Shown: positions 25,703-33,928, counted from the first letter of the stretch. The stretch is 64,000 nt of DNA from Pseudarthrobacter sp. SSS035 (GCF_023273875.1 NZ_CP096882.1:372001-436000); one strand, 5' to 3'. The notes: generated from the letters alone by a model not told the origin. Made by a program: numbers and translations.

Positions 25703-25739
25703 GCAAAAGGGGCGGCCACCGAAGTGGCCACCCCTTTGC
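25703..25739 (-). terminator. terminator downstream of tsf
   Basis: Arms 25703-25719 and 25724-25739 form a GC-rich stem (GTGGCC next to CCCCTTTGC) with a CGAA/TTCG tetraloop, starting 8 bp beyond the tsf stop. On the minus strand the stem ends in CCCCTTTTGC, a short T-run. Confidence 0.8.
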
Positions 25740-25747
25740 GGATTCGA

Positions 25748-26584
25748 CTAGGAGCCGACGCGGAAACGTGCGAAGGACGTGCCCTTGACGCCGGCCTCTT
25801 CGAGGACCTGCGCCACAGACTTCTTGGCGTCCTTGGCGAAAGCCTGGTCAACCAGGACCTCACCCTTGTAGAAGCCCGTAACGCGGCCTTCCACAATCTT
25901 GGACATTGCAGCCTCGGGCTTGCCTTCAGCCTTGGCGGTCTCTTCGGCGATGCGACGCTCGGACTCGACCAGGTCGGACGGAACGTCTTCGCGGGTCAGG
26001 TAGTTCGGGGACATCGCTGCGATGTGCACTGCAATGTCGTGTGCGGCGGTGGCAGCGGCTTCGCCTTCACCGTCAACAGCGAACAGGACGCCGACCTGGG
26101 CCGGGAGATCCTTGGACGTCTTGTGCAGGTAAGCGTCAACAGTGCCGCCCTCAATGCGGGACAGCTTGCGGACAACAACCTTTTCGCCGAGGATTGCGCC
26201 TTCTTCGACGACAACCTCGGACAGCGGCTTGCCGTCAACTTCGATGGCCAGGAGGGTGTCGAGGTCGGCAGCGCCGGACTCCACAGCCACGGCCAGGACC
26301 TTGTCGGCCAGCTGGATGAACTTGTCAGCCTTGGCGACGAAGTCGGTCTCGCAGTTGACCTCGATCATCACGCCGACGCCGTTGCTGACCTTTGCGGCCA
26401 CCAGGCCTTCAGCGGTGGAGCGGCCTTCGCGCTTGGTAGCGCCCTTGAGGCCCTTGATGCGGATGATCTCGATGGCCTTTTCGGCGTCACCGTTGGCTTC
26501 GTCAAGAGCCTTCTTGACATCCATCATGCCGGCGCCGGTGCGCTCGCGCAGAGCCTTGATATCAGCGGCAGTGTAGTTCGCCAT
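25748..26584 (-). CDS. tsf: translation elongation factor Ts
   Basis: This 278-residue nucleotide exchange factor for EF-Tu has the N-terminal UBA-like domain with LRERTGAGMMDVKKALDEA (about 13-31), then EVNCETDFVAK. The length matches Actinobacteria. It is downstream of rpsB, separated by 129 bp that contain two strong hairpins, so rpsB and tsf levels may be set separately. Confidence 0.97.
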   Translation of the reverse strand: MANYTAADIKALRERTGAGMMDVKKALDEANGDAEKAIEIIRIKGLKGATKREGRSTAEGLVAAKVSNGVGVMIEVNCETDFVAKADKFIQLADKVLAVAVESGAADLDTLLAIEVDGKPLSEVVVEEGAILGEKVVVRKLSRIEGGTVDAYLHKTSKDLPAQVGVLFAVDGEGEAAATAAHDIAVHIAAMSPNYLTREDVPSDLVESERRIAEETAKAEGKPEAAMSKIVEGRVTGFYKGEVLVDQAFAKDAKKSVAQVLEEAGVKGTSFARFRVGS

Positions 26585-26625
26585 GTGAACCCCTCTGTCT
26601 AGAAAATGTATGTGGTGTACGGACC

Positions 26626-26695
26626 GACAGGACAGCGGCTCACCGGGTGAGCCGCCATCCTGTCAGGTGCTCCGGCGCTGCAGGCAGCGCCGGAG
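26626..26695 (-). terminator. two consecutive hairpins between rpsB and tsf
   Basis: Hairpin one pairs 26626-26643 with 26647-26664 (core GCGGCTCAC/GTGAGCCGC). Hairpin two pairs 26670-26681 with 26684-26695 (CTCCGGCGCTGC). Neither is followed by a clear T-run on the minus strand. They may act as attenuators or RNase-processing structures that reduce read-through from rpsB into tsf. Confidence 0.65.
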
Positions 26696-26713
26696 AATCC
26701 GGATTTACTAGTG

Positions 26714-27616
26714 TTACTTCTCAGCGTCGGCGGCGGGAGCCTCGGCAGCAGCCGGAGCTTCCTCGGCAACCGGAGCAGCTTCTTCGGCTGCCGGAGCGGC
26801 AGCTTCTTCAGCAGCCGGAGCAGCCTCAGCGGCAGGTGCTTCTTCAGTCTTGCTGCCTTCGAGGAGTTCGCGCTCCCACTCAGCCAGCGGCTCTTCCGGA
26901 GCTTCCGTGGTGCCCGTGGCGCGGTTGTGGCGGGCGATGAGGCCCTCAGCAACGGCGTCGGCGACAACGCGGGTCAGCAGGTTCACGGAGCGGATGGCGT
27001 CGTCGTTGCCCGGGATCGGGAAGTCGACTTCGTCAGGATCGCAGTTGGTGTCCAGGATGGCCACAACCGGGATGTTCAGCTTCTTGGCTTCGTCAACGGC
27101 CAGGTGTTCCTTCTTGGTGTCCACGATCCAGAGCACGGAAGGTGCCTTGGTCAGGTTGCGGATACCGCCGAGGTTGGTTTCCAGCTTGGTGAGTTCACGG
27201 CGAAGGAGCAGCAGTTCCTTCTTGGTGTACGCGGAACCGGCGACGTCGTCGAAGTCGATCTCTTCCAGTTCCTTCATGCGCTGGATGCGCTTGGAAACGG
27301 TCTGGAAGTTGGTCAGCATACCGCCGAGCCAGCGCTGGTTCACGTAAGGCTGTCCAACACGGGTAGCCTGCTCAGCGATGGATTCCTGGGCCTGCTTCTT
27401 GGTGCCGACGAAGAGTACGGTGCCGCCGTGTGCAACGGTGGCTTTTACGAACTCGTAAGCACGGTCGATGTAGGACAGCGACTGCTGAAGGTCAATGATG
27501 TAGATGCCGTTGCGCTCCGTGAAGATGAATCGCTTCATCTTCGGGTTCCAACGGCGGGTCTGGTGTCCAAAGTGGACGCCGCTGTCAAGCAGCTGGCGCA
27601 TAGTTACGACGGGCAT
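26714..27616 (-). CDS. rpsB: 30S ribosomal protein S2
   Basis: This 300-residue protein begins MPVVTMRQLLDSGVHFGHQT and contains NQRWLGGMLTNFQTVSKRI and PVVAILDTNCDPDEVDFPIPGNDDA, the S2 core. After residue about 245 comes an Ala/Glu/Pro-rich tail (AAEAAPAAEEAAAPAAEEA) that makes it about 60 residues longer than E. coli S2. Such acidic tails are common in actinobacterial S2. A strong GGAAGGAGC precedes the start. Confidence 0.97.
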   Translation of the reverse strand: MPVVTMRQLLDSGVHFGHQTRRWNPKMKRFIFTERNGIYIIDLQQSLSYIDRAYEFVKATVAHGGTVLFVGTKKQAQESIAEQATRVGQPYVNQRWLGGMLTNFQTVSKRIQRMKELEEIDFDDVAGSAYTKKELLLLRRELTKLETNLGGIRNLTKAPSVLWIVDTKKEHLAVDEAKKLNIPVVAILDTNCDPDEVDFPIPGNDDAIRSVNLLTRVVADAVAEGLIARHNRATGTTEAPEEPLAEWERELLEGSKTEEAPAAEAAPAAEEAAAPAAEEAAPVAEEAPAAAEAPAADAEK

Positions 27617-28019
27617 GCCGGCGCTCCTTCCGGCAGGTCATTCATGAGAAAGCCTTGCGGCCCTCTTACCCTGCCAATAGTTGACGGTTGATTAGCTTGG
27701 CCCAAGGCGGGCCGTGCTCCTGGCATCCATTGCGACTCTCATCAGGACCGCGAAGGCCCTGACCGCAAGAGGCACAATCCTCCTCGAACAAAGCCGAAGC
27801 TTTAGATTTGGAGGGCTGGATGCGCGTAGTCAGTTGCTGCTCCCCCGCATTCCTGAATGAGGCGTGCCGACGCAAGCGTTGAGGGCACAGCAAACTGCTC
27901 CACCAAGTGTACAACAGGAGCCAATAGCCGAAGGACAACCTGAGGGCCTTCGCCGGGCGTTTTCCACATGGCCAAGGTGCGCACTCCCACTGAGGGATCC
28001 GGCACGCAAAGCTGGGTTT
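27617..28019. other. 403-bp divergent spacer between rpsB and the M23 gene
   Basis: No credible gene is present: the short open frames here have no ribosome binding sites and no family features. It must carry the rpsB promoter and a long leader. A small hairpin GGCCC-AAGGC-GGGCC lies at 27699-27713. I see no recognisable S2-binding leader motif or riboswitch. Confidence 0.6.
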
Positions 28020-28517
28020 ATGAAAGCAATAGTTGCCCTCGCGGCAGTGCTCTTATTGCCGGCCGCGGCGGCTCCAGCGGATACAGCGCCGCGCGCTTCC
28101 TGGGAGTGGCCGCTCTCCCCCAGGCCCGCGGTGCTGCGCGCCTTTGACCCGCCGGACAAGCCGTGGATGAGCGGGCACCGTGGCGTGGACCTTGAGGCAA
28201 CGCACGACGGCGTCCCGGTCACCTCGCCGGAGTCCGGCACCGTCAGTTTCGTGGGAGTAGTGGTGGACCGCCCCGTGATCACCATCGATCACGGGGGCGG
28301 TCTCCGCAGCAGTTTTGAGCCCGTCGAAAGTCCGCTCACGGCCGGGGCCGTGGTGGCGAAGGGCGAGATCATCGGAACGCTGCAACCCGGGCACTGCGGC
28401 GCTCTTGCCTGCGTCCATTGGGGCGTCAGGCAGGGGGACGCCTACGTCAATCCGCTGGAATTCGTCACCGACCTCCGCCCGTCCATCCTGCTGCCCCTGG
28501 GGCTGGACACTGGCTGA
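28020..28517 (+). CDS. secreted M23-like (LytM) protein with degenerate second metal motif
   Basis: The protein has 165 residues from the ATG at 28020, giving a clear signal peptide (MKAIVALAAVLLLPAAAAPA). The LytM-type fold is seen in the HxxxD motif SGHRGVDLEA (His53, Asp57), followed by GTVSFVGVVVDRPVITIDHG. The usual HxH motif appears as Cys131-Val-His133 in ALACVHWGVR, so one zinc ligand position is Cys. Actinobacterial M23 proteins next to rpsB often look like this. It may be a peptidoglycan hydrolase with altered metal binding, or a non-catalytic wall-binding factor. Confidence 0.82.
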   Translation: MKAIVALAAVLLLPAAAAPADTAPRASWEWPLSPRPAVLRAFDPPDKPWMSGHRGVDLEATHDGVPVTSPESGTVSFVGVVVDRPVITIDHGGGLRSSFEPVESPLTAGAVVAKGEIIGTLQPGHCGALACVHWGVRQGDAYVNPLEFVTDLRPSILLPLGLDTG

Positions 28518-28526
28518 CCGCCGAGC

Positions 28527-28564
28527 GCTGACGGCTGACGGCTGACGGCTGACGGCTGACGGCT
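28527..28564. repeat. 7-bp tandem repeat GCTGACG x5
   Basis: Five perfect copies of GCTGACG (28527-28561) plus a partial GCT fill the spacer between the convergent M23 and acyl-CoA dehydrogenase genes. It is a simple slippage-prone tract, useful as a strain-typing VNTR. Confidence 0.95.
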
Positions 28565-29755
28565 CTAGACGATCGCCGAGATCCCGGTGATGGCGCGGCC
28601 GGTCACGAGGGTGTTGATCTCGTGGGTTCCCTCATACGAGTAGATGGCTTCCGCGTCGGCAAAGATCTTGGCCATCTCGAAGTCGGTCACGATGCCGTTG
28701 CCGCCCAGGAGGCTACGGCCGATCGCCACGCTCTCGCGCATCCGGGCGGTGGTAAATGCCTTGGCCAGGGCGGACTGTTCATCCTTGGCCTGGCCGGCAT
28801 CCTCCAGCTGGGAAAGCCGGACCATCATGCCCATGGAGCTCACGGCATTCCCGAGGATCTGCACCAGCTGGCTTTGGACGAGCTGGAACGACGCGAGCGG
28901 GCGGCCGAACTGGTGGCGTTCCACGGCATAGCGGCGGGCCACGTCAAAGGCTGCCAGCTGCTGTCCGACTGCCTGCCAGCCGACGGACAGCCGCGTGACC
29001 TTCAAGACCTTGTTGGTGTCGCGGAAGCTGTTGGCGCCCGCCAGCTTGAAGAAGTCCGGAACCACCACGTTCTCCAGGACGATGTCCGCGTTCTGGACGG
29101 TCCGAAGGGAGATCTTGTTTTCAATCTTGGTGGCGCTGAAGCCGGGCAGCGCCGTATCCACGAGGAAACCCTTGACCTGGTTGTCGGCGAGGTCCCGGGC
29201 GTAGACGACCACCCAATCCGAGAAAGTAGCGTTGCCGATCCAGCGCTTGGCGCCATTGAGGATCCACGTGTCGCCGTTCCGGTGTGCTGTGGTGCGCGTG
29301 CCGCCGGCTACGTCGGAACCTCCCAGCGGCTCCGTAAGACCGAACGCGCCGATCTTCTTCAGCGAATAAATATCCGGGAGCCACGCCTCCTGCTGTTCCT
29401 GGGAGGCAAGGGCTTCGATGGAGCCGGTAAACAGTCCGTCGTGCACGCCCATGAAGGTGGCGATGGAGGTATCGGCGCGCGTGGCCTCGGCATGGACCAG
29501 GCCGGCAAACAGGTTGGAGTAGCCCTGGCGCCTGACCGGACTCACCAGGTCGATTTCGGCCAGCTTGGGAATGAGCTCCATGGGGAACTCGCCGCGGTTC
29601 CAGCAATCCACGGCAATCGGCCGGACTTCGCGGGCGAGGAAGCCCCGGATCTCGGCGAGCCGGTCCTGCTCCTTGGCGGTGAGAAGCTGCTCGAAGGCGA
29701 AGAAGTCGCCGTCGGCGTACGGAAGGTTGTTGATGTCAATAGAGGCTTTGGACAT
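28565..29755 (-). CDS. acyl-CoA dehydrogenase, glutaryl-CoA dehydrogenase-like
   Basis: The enzyme has 396 residues from the ATG at 29755. FGLTEPLGGSDVAGGTRTTA and ERHQFGRPLASFQLVQSQL are the ACAD signatures, and YSYEGTHEINTLVTGRAITG near the C-terminus carries the catalytic Glu and strongly resembles the glutaryl-CoA dehydrogenase ending. No glutaryl-CoA pathway neighbours are present, so the substrate stays open. The gene stands alone behind a palindromic operator of TetR type, implying control by an acyl-CoA-responsive repressor encoded elsewhere. Confidence 0.88.
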   Translation of the reverse strand: MSKASIDINNLPYADGDFFAFEQLLTAKEQDRLAEIRGFLAREVRPIAVDCWNRGEFPMELIPKLAEIDLVSPVRRQGYSNLFAGLVHAEATRADTSIATFMGVHDGLFTGSIEALASQEQQEAWLPDIYSLKKIGAFGLTEPLGGSDVAGGTRTTAHRNGDTWILNGAKRWIGNATFSDWVVVYARDLADNQVKGFLVDTALPGFSATKIENKISLRTVQNADIVLENVVVPDFFKLAGANSFRDTNKVLKVTRLSVGWQAVGQQLAAFDVARRYAVERHQFGRPLASFQLVQSQLVQILGNAVSSMGMMVRLSQLEDAGQAKDEQSALAKAFTTARMRESVAIGRSLLGGNGIVTDFEMAKIFADAEAIYSYEGTHEINTLVTGRAITGISAIV

Positions 29756-29826
29756 TTGGTTCCCTCGCAAAGATCAGCAGCGCGGACAGGCCAGCCATGG
29801 CAGGACAGGCCGGGACTCAGCGGCAC

Positions 29827-29852
29827 GGTAAGTTACTGGTCAGTAACATACC
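29827..29852. promoter_or_regulatory. palindromic TetR-type operator upstream of the acyl-CoA dehydrogenase gene
   Basis: GTTACTGGTCAGTAAC (29832-29847) is a near-perfect palindrome and extends outward with matching GGTA/TACC (29827-29830, 29849-29852). It lies about 75 bp upstream of the start codon. TTACTG-N2-CAGTAA-type sites are typical of TetR repressors of fatty-acid or acyl-CoA genes in Actinobacteria. Confidence 0.7.
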
Positions 29853-29875
29853 GCAGATTGCGGGAAAACGAAAGA

Positions 29876-29909
29876 AACCGCGGCCGACGATCTCTCGTCA
29901 GCCGCGGTT
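29876..29909 (-). terminator. rho-independent terminator of the CAT-anticodon tRNA
   Basis: Arms 29876-29890 and 29895-29909 (AACCGCGGC core) pair at 14 of 15 positions around a TCTC loop. On the minus strand the stem is followed by TTTCTTTCG, and it lies 33 nt beyond the tRNA 3' end. Confidence 0.85.
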
Positions 29910-29941
29910 CCACGATGGTTTGGTTCCTGCAGTGTCGTGCT

Positions 29942-30018
29942 TGGTAGGGCTACTCGGACTTGAACCGAGGACCTTAGGATTATGAGTCCCGCGCTCTAAC
30001 CAGCTGAGCTATAGCCCC
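29942..30018 (-). tRNA. tRNA with CAT anticodon (probably Ile2, possibly elongator Met)
   Basis: This is a 77-nt cloverleaf including an encoded CCA. The acceptor is GGGGCTA/TAGCCCT, the D stem GCTC/GAGC, the anticodon loop CTCATAA, and the T arm CTCGG-TTCAAGT-CCGAG. The CAT anticodon allows initiator, elongator Met or lysidine-modified Ile2. The paired first base excludes a typical initiator, and the GGGGCTATAGCTCAG start favours Ile2. The top of the anticodon stem is weak (a C-A and a G-T pair). Confidence 0.9.
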
Positions 30019-30159
30019 CTGCCCTTGCCGGCTTGGTCCGCGGAGGACTTCGGCTTCAGCAGGGCAAAAACACTCTAGCAAACAGTGGCGGGCATCAGGA
30101 CCACGCAGTTAGGGCGCCGGGGTCCGGGCAGGCTGGGGCGGGCCACTGCGAGACCAGCG

Positions 30160-31356
30160 TCAGAGGGCCTTGTCGTCGTAGCTTGCACCCCGGTAGAGGT
30201 CCTCGAAGGTCTGCAGCGTGCCCTCGATGCTGTGCGGTTCCACCATCCGCCGGCTTGCCTGGCCCATTGCCGCCCGTTCCTCGGCTGGCAGCTGCAGGAT
30301 CCGCGTGATCTTGGCTGCGAGGTCGTCGCTGTCGTTGGGTGTGAACAGATAGCCGTTCTCGCCGTCGCGCACCAGGTGCGGCAGGGCCATGGCATCCGCC
30401 AACAGGACGGGCGTGGAGGCAGACATCGCCTCAAGGGTCACCAGGGACTGAAGCTCGGCGGTCCCCGGCATGCAGAAAAGATCCGCCTTGATGTAGGCCT
30501 CACGGAGGTCCTCATCGCTGGCCAGTCCCAGGAATTTCACCCGCTCCCCCAGTCCGAGCCGTTCCGCCTGCGCTTCAAGAGCAGCGCGGACTTCGCCGCC
30601 GCCCACAATTTCCAGGTGGACGTTGAGCTCCGCAGGCGTCTTGGACACGGCATTGATGAGCACGTCCACGTGTTTTTCGTCGGCCAGGCGCCCCGCAAAC
30701 ACCACCGTCGGGTGGGCATGGGGTTCGATCACTTCGCCGGGCTGCAGCTCATAGGCTGCAGAGTCAATGCCGTTGGAGAGCGGCAGCACCTTGTGCAGGA
30801 ACGCGTGCTGGTGCATGGCCTTGGCGGCCAGCGGTGTGGGCGTGGTGACGACGTCCGCCCGGCCCATGACCTTGCCCATGTCCTTCCAGGAGATCTTGCC
30901 GATGATGTCCTTGAACCACTGCGGGAACGGCAGGAACGGGTTCAGGTTCTCCGGCATGAAGTGGTTGGTGGCCACGATCCTGATGCCCCGCTTCGCCGCT
31001 TCGTAGAGGACGTGCTCGCCGATCATGTAGTGGCTCTGGATGTGCACCACATCCGGCTTGATCCGATCGAAAAGGAGGCCGATCTCCTTCTTGATTTCCC
31101 AGGGGAAGCAGATACGGAAGTACTCGTGGGTGAAGACCCCGTGGGAACGGAGCCGGTGCACGGTAGCCTCGGAGCGGAACTCGGTGAAGCTCGCGCCGTC
31201 GTCCGCACGGCAAGCCAGCACATGCACGTTGTGGCCGCGTCCGCTCATGCCGTTGGCCAGACGGTAGCTGAACTGCGCAGCCCCGTTGATGTGGGGCGGG
31301 TACGTATCCGCGGCGATCAGGATGGTCAGGGGAGGCTGGTCAGAGGGCGTTGTCAC
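30160..31356 (-). CDS. GT4-family glycosyltransferase
   Basis: This 398-residue retaining GT-B enzyme has an N-terminal acceptor domain starting LTILIAADTYPPHINGAAQ, the glycine loop typical of mannosyl/glucosyltransferases. The C-terminal donor domain has PTVVFAGRLADEKHVDVLI and the E-x7-E motif in GTAELQSLVTLEAMSAS. Close relatives include phosphatidylinositol mannosyltransferases and diacylglycerol glucosyltransferases such as MgtA of Micrococcaceae-type bacteria. The presence of cdsA and a CDP-alcohol transferase in the region is compatible with glycolipid synthesis, but they are not in one operon. Confidence 0.85.
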   Translation of the reverse strand: MTTPSDQPPLTILIAADTYPPHINGAAQFSYRLANGMSGRGHNVHVLACRADDGASFTEFRSEATVHRLRSHGVFTHEYFRICFPWEIKKEIGLLFDRIKPDVVHIQSHYMIGEHVLYEAAKRGIRIVATNHFMPENLNPFLPFPQWFKDIIGKISWKDMGKVMGRADVVTTPTPLAAKAMHQHAFLHKVLPLSNGIDSAAYELQPGEVIEPHAHPTVVFAGRLADEKHVDVLINAVSKTPAELNVHLEIVGGGEVRAALEAQAERLGLGERVKFLGLASDEDLREAYIKADLFCMPGTAELQSLVTLEAMSASTPVLLADAMALPHLVRDGENGYLFTPNDSDDLAAKITRILQLPAEERAAMGQASRRMVEPHSIEGTLQTFEDLYRGASYDDKAL

Positions 31357-31481
31357 GTGAAGAGCTCCTGAAGGTCACGGCACGGGCAGCTGTCGCTGGC
31401 CGCACCGGTTGGCCGCCGGCACGGTAGCGCGGGGCCTCTTGGAATCGGCTGGTCATGAAAGTGCGCGAGTTGGGTAACAAG

Positions 31482-32390
31482 CTAGTGGGACGCCCTGCCC
31501 GCCGCCTTCCGCGCATCTTTCCTGCGCTTGGTGACCTCGGGATGGTGCCTGGAAAGGGCGATCACCCCCACGATAGCAAGCGAAGCAGCCGTAGCCATGG
31601 CAATCGCCATCACGGCGTGGACGTCCGGGCGCAGCTCGCCCAGGATCACGATGCCGATGGCGATGCCCACAATCGGGTCGATGACTGTCAGCCCGGCGAT
31701 GACAAGGTCCGGCGGGCCGCCCGAGTAGGCGCTCTGCACAAACCAGGAACCCAGGCCGCCGGCCGCCGCGATGGCCACCACCGAATACCATTGGACATTG
31801 AGCAGCGCCAGCCCGTTCGGGTCGAGCAGGTGCTTGCCGATGATGCGCGTCAGCACCGCGACAAAGCCGAACAGGACGCCGGCGCCGAGGATGTAGACAA
31901 ACGCGCTCATCCGGTGCCGGAACATGACCGCCAGGGTGCCGAACACGCCGACGGCCAGTGCCAGCAGCAGCACGATGGTGAGCTCGTCCTCCTGGCTCAC
32001 ATGGTGGTTCTCCTGCGTCACGTTGACGGCGAGCAGGACAAAGAGTGCGGAGCCGGTCACGCAGGCCGCGATGGACACCATGGTGGCCCGGTTGATGGTG
32101 ATGTCCTGGTCGCGGGCGTTCACCACGGTGGTAATGACCAGCGCAATGGCGCCGATCGGCTGCACCACCGTCAGCGGCGCGGAGACCAGGGCCACCGCGT
32201 TCATTCCCATCCCGAGGCTCAGCAGCAGAAGTCCCAGCACCCACCGCGGATTGCGGAGCAGGCGGAGGAAGCCGTTTGAACTCAGTGCCAGCCCGCCGGT
32301 GTCGGCTTTGACGGCGCTCCCCTGCTTCTGCGCACCCAGGGCAAGGCAGAATGCGCCAAGCACCGCCAGCAGGACCGCCACCCATACCAT
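31482..32390 (-). CDS. DMT-superfamily transporter (EamA/NIPA-like)
   Basis: The protein has 302 residues with about nine or ten hydrophobic helices and an internal duplication. ALVSAPLTVVQPIGAIALVI and IAGLTVIDPIVGIAIGIVIL are the matching Pro-containing helices of the two halves. A basic C-terminal tail (RHHPEVTKRRKDARKAAGR) is cytosolic. The start overlaps the stop of the CDP-alcohol transferase gene by one base. The substrate is not predictable. Confidence 0.82.
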   Translation of the reverse strand: MVWVAVLLAVLGAFCLALGAQKQGSAVKADTGGLALSSNGFLRLLRNPRWVLGLLLLSLGMGMNAVALVSAPLTVVQPIGAIALVITTVVNARDQDITINRATMVSIAACVTGSALFVLLAVNVTQENHHVSQEDELTIVLLLALAVGVFGTLAVMFRHRMSAFVYILGAGVLFGFVAVLTRIIGKHLLDPNGLALLNVQWYSVVAIAAAGGLGSWFVQSAYSGGPPDLVIAGLTVIDPIVGIAIGIVILGELRPDVHAVMAIAMATAASLAIVGVIALSRHHPEVTKRRKDARKAAGRASH

Positions 32391-33013
32391 CAGGCGGTGC
32401 CGCCGTCGTGATGGGACTGCTGACGGCCCTTCCGCAGAATGGCCCAGAAATAGTTGTACGCGGCAATCCAGTGGCCGGTGAGCCCAAGTCCCAGCACGAT
32501 CCAGGCTGCAATGTACAGCGGCCCGGCAAACGGAGTGTCCAATCGAGACAGGACCAGCAAGGGTGTGCCCAGGAGCAGGAGTCCGGTGCGGACTTTGCCC
32601 ACACGGCTCACTGGCAGGTCCGGGTGACCCCGGAAGTAGGAGAGCGTCAGCACCAGGAGCACGGCGTCAGGCACCAGGAGTGCGGCCAGGTACAGCCAAT
32701 GGACGACGCCGGCAATCACCAGGGTGACCGCCACCGCGATCAGGGCAAGCCGGTCAGCCAGCGGATCCATGACGCGGCCGAGCTTGGACGCCTGGTCGAA
32801 GCGGCGGGCCACGTAGCCATCAATCCAGTCGGTTCCCGCCATGACCACCAGGACCACAACGGCGGTCCCGTATTCCTTCTGGGCCAGCACGAGCCAGACA
32901 AAAAGTGGTACGCCCATAAAGCGCAGCACTGTCAGGGCGTTGGGGATGGTAAAGACGCGGTCGTGGTCAACCTGGGGGCGGCCGGGCCGCGCACCAGCGC
33001 CGATGAACCTCAA
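32390..33013 (-). CDS. CDP-alcohol phosphatidyltransferase family protein
   Basis: The protein has 207 residues with six membrane helices. The catalytic CDP-OH motif appears as DWIDGYVAR followed by GRVMDPLADR (about 63-90), giving the D-x2-D-G-x2-A-R-x8-G-x3-D-x3-D pattern. The start of the first helix, IPNALTVLRFMGVPLF, is typical of PgsA/cardiolipin-synthase-like enzymes. It uses CDP-diacylglycerol made by CdsA. Phosphatidylglycerophosphate or cardiolipin synthase are the best guesses. Confidence 0.88.
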   Translation of the reverse strand: MRFIGAGARPGRPQVDHDRVFTIPNALTVLRFMGVPLFVWLVLAQKEYGTAVVVLVVMAGTDWIDGYVARRFDQASKLGRVMDPLADRLALIAVAVTLVIAGVVHWLYLAALLVPDAVLLVLTLSYFRGHPDLPVSRVGKVRTGLLLLGTPLLVLSRLDTPFAGPLYIAAWIVLGLGLTGHWIAAYNYFWAILRKGRQQSHHDGGTA

Positions 33014-33029
33014 TCCGTCCCCCTTCCTT

Positions 33030-33062
33030 AGAGCCCAGTGTGACTTCAGAGCCCAGTGTGAC
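33030..33062. repeat. direct repeat AGAGCCCAGTGTGAC x2
   Basis: Two identical 15-bp copies (33030-33044, 33048-33062) start 18 bp apart, in the short spacer upstream of the CDP-alcohol transferase gene. The spacing suits a regulator binding side by side, or a recent slippage duplication. Confidence 0.85.
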
Positions 33063-33073
33063 GTGTTGTGTTG

Positions 33074-33928
33074 TTAGGGGTTCCGCAGCAGCCTGCGCAG
33101 GAGCACCACAAAGATCGTTGCGGAGGCTGCAAGTGCGGCAAGTGGCTTCCAGCGGAGGCCGGCGCCGTCCGGGGATCCGGAGAAGTCAGCGTACTTTTGG
33201 CTGGCCTTGGCAGCGCCATGTTCAACGGCAGCCTTGCCCTCCCCCAGTTTTTCCTTGGCAGCGCCCAGCAGGAACATGGCCTGCGGCTTGATGTCGAGCT
33301 CGGTATCCAGTTCGTCGCGGACCTGGGCCAGGTGGCGCCGGCGCTGTTCCAGGCGGCGGTGAAGCTCGGGCTCGGACGCCTGCGGGAACTCTTTTTTGTG
33401 CGCCTCGGCCTTGGCTTCCTTCTCGGCCTTGGCCTTCGCGGCAGCCTCGTCCTTGGCAGCCTTGGCGGCCTTGGCCTCCGGGCTGGCCGGATCGAGCAGC
33501 GCGGCGTTGAAGTCCGAGCCTTCCTTGACGATGCCGAGATCGTGTTTGATGCCGCGGATGGTCTCGGCCGGGACCAGGGGCATGGCCTGCTTGAATTTGC
33601 GGACGCCGATCAGGCCGCCAATGACGGCAATGACCAGAAACAGGGCGCAGACGAGCAGCGCGGCGAGCCACGCCGGCATGATGGTGGCCAGGCCCATAAT
33701 GGCGGCCACGATCAGGCCAACCACCAGGAAAGCCACAAAAATAAGCGCAACCGCGAAGAAGGCGGCGGCGACGCCTACCTGGATGCCCTTGCGCTTGAGC
33801 TCGATTTTGGCGAAGGCGATTTCATCGTTGAGTTGGCGAGGGGCCAGACGGAAAAGAAGTTTCAGCGTCCTGGGCAGCGCGGTGATCCGCAATCCCTGGC
33901 TGGTGCGCCCGGTGTGACGTCCGCTCAT
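33074..33928 (-). CDS. holin-X superfamily-like membrane protein with Lys/Ala/Glu-rich tail
   Basis: The protein has 284 residues from the ATG at 33928. The N-terminal part (DEIAFAKIELKRKGIQVG, then two long hydrophobic helices) matches the putative actinobacterial holin-X (Phage_holin_3_6) fold. After LGIVKEGSDFN comes a charged stretch with KAAKAAKDEAAAKAKAEKE, likely a coiled coil, then QRRRHLAQVRDELDTEL resembling DUF3618, and a final membrane helix. There is no phage gene nearby, so this is a resident chromosomal envelope protein and not a lysis gene. Confidence 0.78.
   Translation of the reverse strand: MSGRHTGRTSQGLRITALPRTLKLLFRLAPRQLNDEIAFAKIELKRKGIQVGVAAAFFAVALIFVAFLVVGLIVAAIMGLATIMPAWLAALLVCALFLVIAVIGGLIGVRKFKQAMPLVPAETIRGIKHDLGIVKEGSDFNAALLDPASPEAKAAKAAKDEAAAKAKAEKEAKAEAHKKEFPQASEPELHRRLEQRRRHLAQVRDELDTELDIKPQAMFLLGAAKEKLGEGKAAVEHGAAKASQKYADFSGSPDGAGLRWKPLAALAASATIFVVLLRRLLRNP

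Noticed and set aside
27666..27938. 90-codon minus-strand frame in the rpsB upstream region
   Set aside because: No ribosome binding site, odd composition and position within the rpsB promoter/leader region argue against a gene.
30085..31371. 428-codon plus-strand frame opposite the glycosyltransferase gene
   Set aside because: The reverse strand encodes a clean GT4 enzyme; this frame has shadow-like composition.
33074..33928. Prophage remnant suggested by the holin-like protein
   Set aside because: No other phage gene, integrase or attachment site is nearby; holin-X proteins are common chromosomal actinobacterial proteins.
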